NCBI GenBank assembly: GCA_947475795.1
Contig: CANJOX010000067.1
Span: 1 to 11,407, forward strand
DNA length: 11,407 bases
Source of the DNA: Gemmatimonadota bacterium
GTDB lineage: Bacteria > Gemmatimonadota > Gemmatimonadetes > Gemmatimonadales > Gemmatimonadaceae
Direction: 5' to 3'
The stretch's first letter is position 1; every line of letters begins with the position of its first letter. Below the pieces are notes generated by a model. It saw nothing but the letters and a program-made list of their open reading frames with translations, was not told the DNA's origin and did not search any database. The position numbers and the translations under genes are program-made. Below, piece after piece: positions 5,213 through 11,407 of the stretch.

Positions 5213-6550
5213 ATGGGGATTATTCAGGCCAGTATTCCGCTGTTTTTTGTTTTGATTGCGGTCGAGCTGCTCGTCACGCAGCTCGGCCGCCGTTCGTTCT
5301 ATCGACTGAATGATTCCCTCAGTGATCTCGCCGCGGGGACGCTCAGCCAGATCGCCGGCATCTTCACCAAGCTGCTCCTGATCGGTGTCTTTGCCTGGCT
5401 ATTCCAGCACGCCCGCATTCAGCTCAGCGGGCTCGTGCCGGGCTGGCCCGATGGCGACATGGCGTATCGGCGGGGTGGGCAGTGGCACCTCGATGCGACG
5501 TCGATCATCGGATGGTCTGCGGCGTTCGTGTGCGTGGACTTCGCGTATTACTGGTTCCATCGTGTCTCGCACGAGGTCAACCTTTTCTGGGCCGGTCACG
5601 TCGTGCATCACTCCAGCGAGGAATACAACCTCGCGGTCGCGCTCCGGCAGAGCGCCGTCGGCGGTGTGCTCTCGTGGGTGTTTTACGCGCCGCTCGCCCT
5701 CCTTGGCATGACGTGGCAGCAGTTTGTGGTCTGCTACGCCCTCAACCTGATCTACCAGTTCTGGATCCACACGCGCGTCATTGCGCGCCTGCCGGCTTGG
5801 GCCGAAGCGGTGCTGAACACGCCGTCGCATCATCGCGTGCACCACGGCGTCAATCCGGAGTACCAGGATCGCAATTACGCCGGTGTCTTCATCGTCTGGG
5901 ATCGCTGGTTCGGGACCTTCACCGAGGAGGTCGCCGAGCCTGTGTACGGGCTCACGACCCCGCTGCACAGCTGGAATCCGGTGTGGGCGCAGATCCATCA
6001 GTACGTCACGATTGTGCGCAACGTGCGTGCCGCGCGTACCTGGCGTGATCGCTGGTCGTGCGTGTTCGGGTCACCCGGCTGGCGGTCGGCGGCCGACGGC
6101 GGTCCTCTGGTCGCGCCCCCCGTCTCACCACGCGAATTCCTGAAGTACGATCCCGGTGTCCCCGCGGCCCTGTCTGGGTACGCGCTCGTCCAGTTCGTCC
6201 TCACGGTCCCGCCAGCCCTCTGGCTGCTTCACTCGGCCGATGTGCTCCCCACGAGTTCACTCTCCGCCGGAATCTTCTACGTGGCGCTGTCGCTCACGAA
6301 TGTCGGCGGCGTGCTCGAGGGACGACGCTGGGCGTTCACGACGGAACAGGCCCGTCTCGGCGCGCTCGGCGTCGCCGCCGTGCTGTTCGTCCTACGGAAC
6401 GAGGCGCCACCCTGGATCGGCGGCGCCTCGTTGGGTGGTGTGCTCGTGAGCGCGGCGGTGCTCTGGCGACACCGGCACGCCTTCACGCTCACCAGCGACG
6501 AGCGCATGGACGTCGGGCACCGCGTCCCCGTGCCCGAACAGGCGCGCTAG
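5213..6550 (+). CDS. Membrane di-iron hydroxylase, sterol desaturase/alkylglycerol monooxygenase-like
   Basis: This 445-residue integral membrane protein belongs to the fatty acid hydroxylase/sterol desaturase superfamily. The histidine clusters that hold the two irons are complete: HRVSH (116-120), HVVHH (129-133), an isolated His186 in QFWIHT, and HRVHH (207-211). They are followed by GVNPEYQDRNYAGVFIVWDRWFGTF, typical of the family. Helices precede the core (about 5-22, 40-64, 97-114), lie between the clusters (145-183), and continue in a hydrophobic C-terminal extension (about 318-420). The overall plan and length resemble animal alkylglycerol monooxygenase (TMEM195, 445 residues), which cleaves ether lipids using tetrahydrobiopterin; whether this enzyme uses ether lipids, sterols or acyl chains is unknown. 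It lies 12 nt after the symporter gene without a good ribosome site, so it is probably co-transcribed. Its stop overlaps the stop of the convergent kinase gene. Confidence 0.83.
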   Translation: MGIIQASIPLFFVLIAVELLVTQLGRRSFYRLNDSLSDLAAGTLSQIAGIFTKLLLIGVFAWLFQHARIQLSGLVPGWPDGDMAYRRGGQWHLDATSIIGWSAAFVCVDFAYYWFHRVSHEVNLFWAGHVVHHSSEEYNLAVALRQSAVGGVLSWVFYAPLALLGMTWQQFVVCYALNLIYQFWIHTRVIARLPAWAEAVLNTPSHHRVHHGVNPEYQDRNYAGVFIVWDRWFGTFTEEVAEPVYGLTTPLHSWNPVWAQIHQYVTIVRNVRAARTWRDRWSCVFGSPGWRSAADGGPLVAPPVSPREFLKYDPGVPAALSGYALVQFVLTVPPALWLLHSADVLPTSSLSAGIFYVALSLTNVGGVLEGRRWAFTTEQARLGALGVAAVLFVLRNEAPPWIGGASLGGVLVSAAVLWRHRHAFTLTSDERMDVGHRVPVPEQAR

Positions 6551-7497
6551 ACCTCGACGCCCAGTAGTCGGCGGGCGCGACGGATCGCACCGCGTGCCGC
6601 GTCCACTTCCTCGGACCGTACCGTCGCCCCCGGTACCGCACTCTTCAGGCGCTGCTCGAGGCGCTTGCGCACCAGAGATCCTCTGGACAGCAGGCCACCC
6701 GCGAAGGCCACCGGCACGGCGGCGCGCTCGTCCATAAAGCACCGTCGCGCGAGCGTCCGGACATGCAGCGCGAGCTCTTCCACGCAAAAGCTGACGAGCG
6801 CATTCGCCCGCAGGTCCCCGGTCGCCGCGACCTTTGTGATCACGGGGGCGAGGGTGGCAAACGCACCGGGAGTCGCCTCGGCGGCCCACGGAATGAGGTC
6901 GTCCAACGATTCCAGCTCGAGGGCGGTCAGCACGGCACCGGTCAGCGCCGTGTCGGGTTCGCGGCCGTCGTGCGCCGCCGTGATGACACTCAGCGCACGG
7001 CGACCAAGCCACGCCGCACTGCCTTCGTCACCGATGTTCGGTCCCCACCCGCCGCACCGCTCCAGTCGCCCGTCGGGGGCACGCGAATACGCCACCGAAC
7101 CGGTCCCGGAAATCAGGAGCACCCCAGCCGAGTCGCCGAAGGCGTCGTCCATCGCAATCGTGGCGTCAGCCTGCACCGAGACATCATCCGCCACCCGTCG
7201 GGATGCCAGAGCCGACCAGAGCGCCTGCGCGGCGCGCTCCTGGCCCGCACCGGCCACGCCCACCACGCACACCGCCGGGCGTGTCTCCGACCGGTCGGCC
7301 TGCGCCAACACATCGCTGATCAGCGCCTTGATGATGTCCGCGGCAAGCCCTTCCTGACCGGGATGCAACGCGCTGGCCGCACCCTCCACACGCCCGAGGA
7401 TGCTGCCGGCGGCATCGGCGAGCACAACACGGGTACGGCTTCCTCCGCCGTCTACACCGACAACGAGTGGAGTCGGGTCGAGAGGTCCGGCACTCAT
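6547..7497 (-). CDS. BadF/BadG/BcrA-family sugar kinase, probably N-acetylglucosamine or glucosamine kinase
   Basis: This 316-residue cytoplasmic ATP-dependent kinase has the actin-like ASKHA fold. Residues 13-20 (VGVDGGGS) are the phosphate-1 loop, QADATIA (109-115) the catalytic-region aspartate strand, ISGTGSVAY (129-137) the phosphate-2 loop, WGPNIGDEGSAAWLGRRAL (151-169) the family's second signature and AFAGGLL (264-270) the adenosine loop. This matches BadF-type GlcNAc kinases (mammalian NAGK) and Vibrio-type glucosamine kinase rather than benzoyl-CoA reductase activators. The NagB fusion in the same operon makes GlcNAc or glucosamine the likely substrate, giving the 6-phosphate. The start is fixed by ATGA overlap with the transporter stop (7494-7497) and AGGGG (7506-7510) 8 nt upstream. 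The frame is open further upstream to 7878, but that part lies inside the transporter gene and looks nothing like a kinase. Confidence 0.87.
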   Translation of the reverse strand: MSAGPLDPTPLVVGVDGGGSRTRVVLADAAGSILGRVEGAASALHPGQEGLAADIIKALISDVLAQADRSETRPAVCVVGVAGAGQERAAQALWSALASRRVADDVSVQADATIAMDDAFGDSAGVLLISGTGSVAYSRAPDGRLERCGGWGPNIGDEGSAAWLGRRALSVITAAHDGREPDTALTGAVLTALELESLDDLIPWAAEATPGAFATLAPVITKVAATGDLRANALVSFCVEELALHVRTLARRCFMDERAAVPVAFAGGLLSRGSLVRKRLEQRLKSAVPGATVRSEEVDAARGAIRRARRLLGVEV

Positions 7498-9026
7498 GAA
7501 CGATTCCCCTGAACGGTGCGCGGCGCGCTTGGCGCCGCATGAGTGAATGAGGACAACACGCCCGTCACAAAGGTGATCGAGAGTCCGATCAGCACGTACC
7601 ATGGCCAGGCGATCGACGCCACACCGTGGAGGGCCGGTTCCATCGACGGATACGCTGCCACGATCTGTTTCGCGAACACGATGAACGCCATGCAACTGAT
7701 GCCGACGCTCATGCCGAGAATCGCGTCGCGCTGAACGGCGCGCGACCAGAAGAGACCGAGAAAGAACCCACCCAGCAGGCCGCCCTGCGTAAACGAGGCA
7801 ATCGACAGCGCGATCACGACGACCGGCGTACCCTGCTCCTTGAACATCAGCGCGCCCGCGGTGAGCGCGATCCCCCACGCCAGGGCGAACAACTTACTCA
7901 CCCGCAGCGTGCGGGGATCGTCCGCCGAACGGCCGGTGAACGGGAGATAAATGTCGTAGACCGATGACGCGGCCAATGCGTTGATGGCGCCCGAGTGCGT
8001 ACTCATCGTGGCGGCGATGATCGCGGCGACAATGAGCCCGATCAAACCGTGGGGCATCCGCTCAATGATGAATGTCGGAAAAATCTGATCGGCCGTCGCG
8101 AAACTCTGTCCGCCATACACGACCCACAAGCCAAGCCCGACCATGAGGAACAGCGTCATCTGTGCAAACACGGCAAATCCACTGCCGATGATCGCCACTT
8201 GTGCCTGTTTCAACGAACGACTCGACAGCAAACGCTGCACGATGATCTGATCGGTGCCGTGCGAGGCCATCGCCAGGAATGCACCGCCGATGACGCCCGC
8301 AAACATCGTGTGCGGGCGGTCGAAGCCGGCATACCAGTCGATTCCCTGGAGTTTGCCCGCCTCGCCGGCACGCGCCAGAATAGTCGTCCAGCCGCCGTCC
8401 ACCGCCTGGCCGATCAACACAATCGCGGAAATGCCACCCATCAGGTAGATGCTCGCCTGCAGTAGTTCCGTCCACACCACCGCCTTCATGCCACCTCGGT
8501 ACGTGTAGATCACCGTGAGGACACCGAGCACCACGATCGCTGCCGGCATCGCGTACTCCTTGGGGACGACCGGCCCGATGATCAAGGCCACCGGAATGGC
8601 CGTCGCAAAGACACGGACAGCATCCGCCATCGCGCGCGTGATCATAAACACGATCGACGTGAAGCGTCGAGTGCCGAGGCCGAACCGCGTCTCGAGCAAC
8701 GCATAGGCCGTCACGAGATTCCCCGCGAAGTACCGGGGCAGGAGCGTGTACGCGACGACGATGCGGCCGACAATGTAGCCGGCCACCACCTCCAAGAACC
8801 CGAGATTGCCCGTGTAGGCTAGACCGGGAATACTGATAAAGGTGAGCGCCGAGGTCTCGCTGGCCACGATGGAAAAGAGGACCGCCCACCACGGAATCGC
8901 GCGCTCGGCCACGAAGTAATCACTCGTGGAGCGCTGGGTCCGCCCGATCCACATCCCCAACGCCGTGGTGCCGCCGAGATAGAGCAGCAACACGAACAGG
9001 TCGAGAAGATTGAACCGGCCGATCAC
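7494..9026 (-). CDS. Sodium:solute symporter (SSS family), probable amino-sugar importer
   Basis: This 510-residue inner-membrane transporter of the SSS family (relatives: SGLT, PutP, sialic acid SiaT) has about 13 predicted helices. RTQRSTSDYFVAERAIPWWAV (29-49) is the usual start of the core; the following FSIVASETSALTFISIPGLAY segment is helix 1 of the LeuT-like repeat. YTYRGGMKAVVWTELLQ (174-190) and HGTDQIIVQRLLSSRSLKQA (256-275) are strong family blocks. IIAATMSTHSGAINALAASSVYDIY (336-360) holds the serine/threonine positions expected at the Na2 sodium site. Substrate cannot be read from sequence, but the NagB fusion lies 15 nt upstream and the sugar kinase overlaps its 3' end by 4 nt, so GlcNAc, glucosamine or a related sugar is likely. 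The start is GTG, with membrane helix 1 beginning at residue 8; the ribosome site is poor, so translation may depend on coupling to the upstream gene. Confidence 0.88.
   Translation of the reverse strand: MIGRFNLLDLFVLLLYLGGTTALGMWIGRTQRSTSDYFVAERAIPWWAVLFSIVASETSALTFISIPGLAYTGNLGFLEVVAGYIVGRIVVAYTLLPRYFAGNLVTAYALLETRFGLGTRRFTSIVFMITRAMADAVRVFATAIPVALIIGPVVPKEYAMPAAIVVLGVLTVIYTYRGGMKAVVWTELLQASIYLMGGISAIVLIGQAVDGGWTTILARAGEAGKLQGIDWYAGFDRPHTMFAGVIGGAFLAMASHGTDQIIVQRLLSSRSLKQAQVAIIGSGFAVFAQMTLFLMVGLGLWVVYGGQSFATADQIFPTFIIERMPHGLIGLIVAAIIAATMSTHSGAINALAASSVYDIYLPFTGRSADDPRTLRVSKLFALAWGIALTAGALMFKEQGTPVVVIALSIASFTQGGLLGGFFLGLFWSRAVQRDAILGMSVGISCMAFIVFAKQIVAAYPSMEPALHGVASIAWPWYVLIGLSITFVTGVLSSFTHAAPSAPRTVQGNRS
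7506..7510 (-). promoter_or_regulatory. Ribosome binding site deciding the kinase start
   Basis: AGGGG on the minus strand lies 8 nt before the ATG at 7497 and within the last codons of the transporter gene. It selects 7497 as the kinase start over upstream in-frame codons and suggests coupled translation. Confidence 0.65.
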
Positions 9027-9041
9027 GGGGTCACACCGGCG

Positions 9042-11006
9042 CTACGCGATGACATACGCCTCCATGGCGAAGTACTCGGCCAAGCCGAGGTGATCCAACT
9101 GGGCGGACGTCGCCTTGTTCCGCTGCTCGACGCGCTGCCAGAACTCGCGGGCGTCCTGTCCTGGAAACGGCGCCGAATCCTTCTGCGACTGATGCTTGAA
9201 GATCGCCTGGATCTTGAGCGTGAGTTCTTCCTGCGACAGCGGTACCAGCACGGTCGCTTCGGTGATCGGCCACTCCTGCCAGGCGCCACGGTAGAGCCAC
9301 ACCTGCGGGCGTACGGGCGCGCCCGGGCCGTCGTACACCTCGTGTAGCGCGCTGTCGATCGCTTCCTTGCACATGCGATGGGTACCGTGCGGATCCGACA
9401 GGTCGCCGGCCACGAAGATGATCTCGGGCTGCACCTCGCGCAGCAGATCAGCCACGATCGCCACGTCCGCCGGGCCGATGGGGTCCTTCCGCACCTTGCC
9501 TGTTTGGTAGAACGGCAGGTTGAGGAAGCGCGCGTGCGCGCGGCTCAGCCCCATCACTTCAATGCCGCTCACTGCTTCCGACTCGCGGATGATGCGTTTG
9601 ATGTCCTGCACCTCGGCGATGTCGACCTGACCGGCGCGCTTCGCATCGAGAAAGGCATGCACGGTGGCGGCGAGTTCGCGCACTGCCGTGCTGTCGCCCA
9701 TGTGCTCGTGGGCCAGACGCACGAGAAAATCCATGTACCGCCGCACATCATGGTCGAACACCGCGATGTTACCGCTCGTCATGTATGCCACGGTCATCCG
9801 GTTGTCGTTCTCCACGAACTTGCGGAGAATGCCGCCCATCGAGATGACGTCGTCATCGGGATGCGGCGAGAAGCACAGCGTCGTCATGCCGCGGGGCAGC
9901 TTGCTCTTGCCGCGAATCTTCGCCCCCAGCACGTTGAACACCAGCCCGTTCACGGCGCCCGGTGAACCGTGGCGCGCCACCAGCGACGACAGGGCGTTCT
10001 CCGCGTAGTCATGCTGAGTGAGCTTGAGAATCGCCTTCTCGCACCGGCCCGCCAGCCACGTCACGGCGCGCACGGCGAGGGCATCGTCCCAGTGCACCTC
10101 GTCGATCAGCCATGGTGTCGCCACGCGTGTCAGATCGACGGCCGCGGCATGGTCCACGTAGAACGTTGTGTTCGGGTGCCGCTGCAGGAACGTAGCGGCC
10201 ACCGCGCGATCGATCTCGCCTTCAACCGCGCGGCGCACGATGCCGGACTTGTGCTCGCCGGTGGCCAGAATCGCGATCTCACGCGCCTGCAGGATGGTGG
10301 CGATACCCATCGTGATCGCTTCGCGCGGTACGTTCTCTTCGCCGAAGAAATCGGCGGCGGCATCGCGACGCGTGACAGAGTCGAGATGGACCACCCGCGT
10401 GCGGCTCTGCTCGCCGGAGCCCGGCTCGTTGAAGCCGATGTGCCCCGTCTTACCGATGCCGAGCAGCTGGAAGTCCACGCCGCCGGCCGCCGCGATGGCG
10501 GCCTCGTAGTGGGTGCACGCGGCGTCGATCTCGGCGCGCTCGAGGGCCCCGTCCGGGATGTGGACGTTCGCCGCATCGATGTCCACGTGGGAGAACAGAT
10601 TCTCCCACATGAAACGGTGATACGAATGAATGCTGTCCGGGCGCATCGGGTAGTACTCGTCCAGATTGAACGAGATCACGTGCCGGAAGCTCAGTCCCTC
10701 CTCGCGGTGCAGGCGGATGAGTTCGCGGTATACGCCGATCGGGGTCGAGCCCGTGGCCAAGCCGAGCACGATCGGGCGTCCCGCCGCCGCACGCTCGCGC
10801 ATCAAGGTCGCGATGCGGCCGGCGACGATGCGCGCCATGTCGGCATGCTCGTCGATGATGATCGTGCGGATCCGCTCGCGCACGGTGCCGGACACATCGG
10901 CGTGGACGAAGAGGGAGGCACCGACGCGCACAGGCCCGCCGCTCATGTCGAGCGCGCGGGCCTGTGTTCCATCAGTGGCCTCCGGGAAACCGGGGGCCAT
11001 GGTCAT
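9042..11006 (-). CDS. nagB: Glucosamine-6-phosphate deaminase fused to a PIG-L/LmbE deacetylase domain
   Basis: This 654-residue cytoplasmic protein is over twice normal NagB length (about 265). Residues 45-330 form the NagB domain: LGLATGSTP (81-89), FNLDEYYPM (113-121, Asp116 matching the proton-transfer Asp72 of E. coli) and GIGKTGHIGFNEPGS (183-197, with His189 and Glu194 matching His143 and Glu148). E. coli Asp141 is Thr187. It converts glucosamine-6-phosphate to fructose-6-phosphate and ammonia. Residues 375-650 form a PIG-L/LmbE domain: PHPDDD (381-386) with zinc ligands His382 and Asp385 and base Asp384, and DPHGTHR (538-544) with His543. Members deacetylate GlcNAc groups, so the fusion could act on GlcNAc-6-phosphate. 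From memory, the architecture is known in Bacteroidota. The start is uncertain: ATG 11006 and 11000, or 10946 (Met21), which sits in a hairpin loop; none has a clear ribosome site. It lies 24 nt after the Fe-S carrier gene. Confidence 0.9.
   Translation of the reverse strand: MTMAPGFPEATDGTQARALDMSGGPVRVGASLFVHADVSGTVRERIRTIIIDEHADMARIVAGRIATLMRERAAAGRPIVLGLATGSTPIGVYRELIRLHREEGLSFRHVISFNLDEYYPMRPDSIHSYHRFMWENLFSHVDIDAANVHIPDGALERAEIDAACTHYEAAIAAAGGVDFQLLGIGKTGHIGFNEPGSGEQSRTRVVHLDSVTRRDAAADFFGEENVPREAITMGIATILQAREIAILATGEHKSGIVRRAVEGEIDRAVAATFLQRHPNTTFYVDHAAAVDLTRVATPWLIDEVHWDDALAVRAVTWLAGRCEKAILKLTQHDYAENALSSLVARHGSPGAVNGLVFNVLGAKIRGKSKLPRGMTTLCFSPHPDDDVISMGGILRKFVENDNRMTVAYMTSGNIAVFDHDVRRYMDFLVRLAHEHMGDSTAVRELAATVHAFLDAKRAGQVDIAEVQDIKRIIRESEAVSGIEVMGLSRAHARFLNLPFYQTGKVRKDPIGPADVAIVADLLREVQPEIIFVAGDLSDPHGTHRMCKEAIDSALHEVYDGPGAPVRPQVWLYRGAWQEWPITEATVLVPLSQEELTLKIQAIFKHQSQKDSAPFPGQDAREFWQRVEQRNKATSAQLDHLGLAEYFAMEAYVIA
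10929..10966 (-). promoter_or_regulatory. 16-bp near-perfect hairpin at the 5' end of the nagB fusion gene, ATG in the loop
   Basis: CACAGGCCCGC (10929-10939) and GCGGGCCTGTG (10956-10966) are perfect 11-bp reverse complements. Inside them CGCTC (10940-10944) pairs with GAGCG (10950-10954), leaving one bulged base (10955) and a five-base loop (10945-10949). The minus-strand ATG at 10946-10944 (Met21 of the longest reading) begins at the loop. There is no T-tract on either side. It could be a leader control element if translation starts at or after Met21, a factor-assisted terminator of the Fe-S carrier message, or a protein-binding site. If ATG 11006 is used, it is simply coding for residues 15-26, which would be a strange constraint. 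Confidence 0.55.
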
Positions 11007-11030
11007 GACGAGTAGTGTCGGGGTGTTGGA

Positions 11031-11387
11031 TCAGGCCGAGAAAGAACTGCCGCAACCGCAACCGCCGGTTGAGTTCGGATTCTTGAAGGTAAAGCCGGAT
11101 CCCTGCATCGACGTGACGTAGTCGATCGTCGTGCCGCTCAGGTACTGCGCCGAGAACGGATCGACAAACAGCTTGATCCCCTCGAGTTCGAAGACGGTGT
11201 CGTCCTCCGCATGCTTGTCCTCGATCACCAGCCCGTACTTGAAGCCGCTGCATCCCCCCGGCATCACGGACACGCGCAGGCCGCCCTGTTCGGGCGTCAC
11301 GCCTTCCGCTTCCATGAACTTGCGGACTTCCGTCGCGGCCGTGGACGTGAGAACCACCATGACATCCGGCTGCTGCATCGTGCTCAT
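11031..11387 (-). CDS. erpA: Iron-sulfur cluster insertion protein, ErpA/IscA/HesB A-type carrier
   Basis: This 118-residue soluble A-type carrier delivers Fe-S clusters to target enzymes. All three conserved cluster-binding cysteines are present: Cys46 in PGGCSGFKYG (43-52) and Cys110 and Cys112 in the C-terminal GGCGCGSSFSA. LTSTAATEVRKFM (13-25) and LFVDPFSAQYLSGTTIDYV (73-91) are further family landmarks. The length is standard. Sequence alone does not separate ErpA from IscA or SufA; no isc or suf genes are near, which favours a stand-alone ErpA-type gene. GGAGGA (11393-11398) lies 5 nt before ATG 11387, so this start is firm and the second Met (residue 4) is not needed. It is the first visible gene of the minus-strand run, 24 nt ahead of the nagB fusion. 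No promoter can be judged because only 20 nt of upstream sequence remain. Confidence 0.92.
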   Translation of the reverse strand: MSTMQQPDVMVVLTSTAATEVRKFMEAEGVTPEQGGLRVSVMPGGCSGFKYGLVIEDKHAEDDTVFELEGIKLFVDPFSAQYLSGTTIDYVTSMQGSGFTFKNPNSTGGCGCGSSFSA

Positions 11388-11392
11388 TGCTG

Positions 11393-11398
11393 TCCTCC
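11393..11398 (-). promoter_or_regulatory. Near-consensus Shine-Dalgarno of the Fe-S carrier gene
   Basis: GGAGGA on the minus strand sits 5 nt before ATG 11387. It is the best ribosome site in the window, and most other genes here have weak ones. It decides between ATG 11387 and the in-frame ATG at 11378. Confidence 0.8.
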
Positions 11399-11407
11399 GA
11401 AGCGGCC

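Noticed and set aside
7498..7878. In-frame upstream extension of the kinase (127 more residues)
   Set aside because: It lies entirely inside the symporter gene in another frame, is Arg/Gly-rich with no kinase features, and the ATGA overlap plus AGGGG support the start at 7497.
9378..11015. Plus-strand open frames opposite the nagB fusion gene
   Set aside because: No domain, skewed composition (Arg/His/Ala), and they overlap a clear conserved gene on the minus strand.
1..11407. A CRISPR array, mobile element, prophage or defence system
   Set aside because: No spaced repeats, transposase, integrase, terminal repeats or defence domains were seen; base and codon use look even across the window.

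Overview
This window is a GC-rich bacterial chromosome segment with tightly packed genes and no RNA gene, CRISPR array or insertion sequence that I can see. A TonB/ExbB/ExbD energy-transduction cluster points to a diderm (Gram-negative-type) cell. An amino-sugar deaminase (NagB) fused to a PIG-L/LmbE-type deacetylase, closest in my memory to Bacteroidota-type proteins, occurs here in a GC-rich background. Together with the overall style this suggests Gemmatimonadota (Gemmatimonas-like). That assignment is inference, about 60% sure.

Layout. Positions 2-2263 on + carry the 3' end of exbB, two different exbD genes and tonB: the proton-driven motor that powers TonB-dependent outer-membrane receptors. 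Strong RNA hairpins lie between exbB and the first exbD and, in tandem, between the second exbD and tonB. Positions 2369-6550 on + carry an APC-family amino-acid permease, a DAACS-family glutamate/aspartate-type symporter and a membrane di-iron hydroxylase resembling alkylglycerol monooxygenase. The last two genes are only 12 nt apart. Positions 11387-6547 on - carry an A-type iron-sulfur carrier (ErpA/HesB family), the NagB-PIG-L fusion, a sodium:solute symporter and a BadF-family sugar kinase. Gaps here are 24 nt, 15 nt and a 4-nt ATGA overlap, so it is very probably one operon. The two strands converge at a shared CTAG that encodes both stop codons (6547-6550).

How the genes may work together. 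The minus-strand genes read as a PTS-independent amino-sugar catabolic route: symporter (uptake), kinase (6-phosphorylation), PIG-L domain (possible deacetylation) and NagB domain (deamination and isomerisation to fructose-6-phosphate). No separate NagA deacetylase lies in the window, and the fused domain keeps its zinc and base motif residues, so the fusion may supply that step. The two amino-acid transporters and the TonB motor fit a nutrient-scavenging heterotroph.

The most unusual structural feature is a 16-bp, nearly perfect inverted repeat at 10929-10966, at the 5' end of the nagB fusion gene, with an in-frame ATG at the tip of its loop. No stretch above 120 nt lacks a gene. The longest gaps (1312-1426 and 2264-2368) hold hairpins and short palindromes described below.
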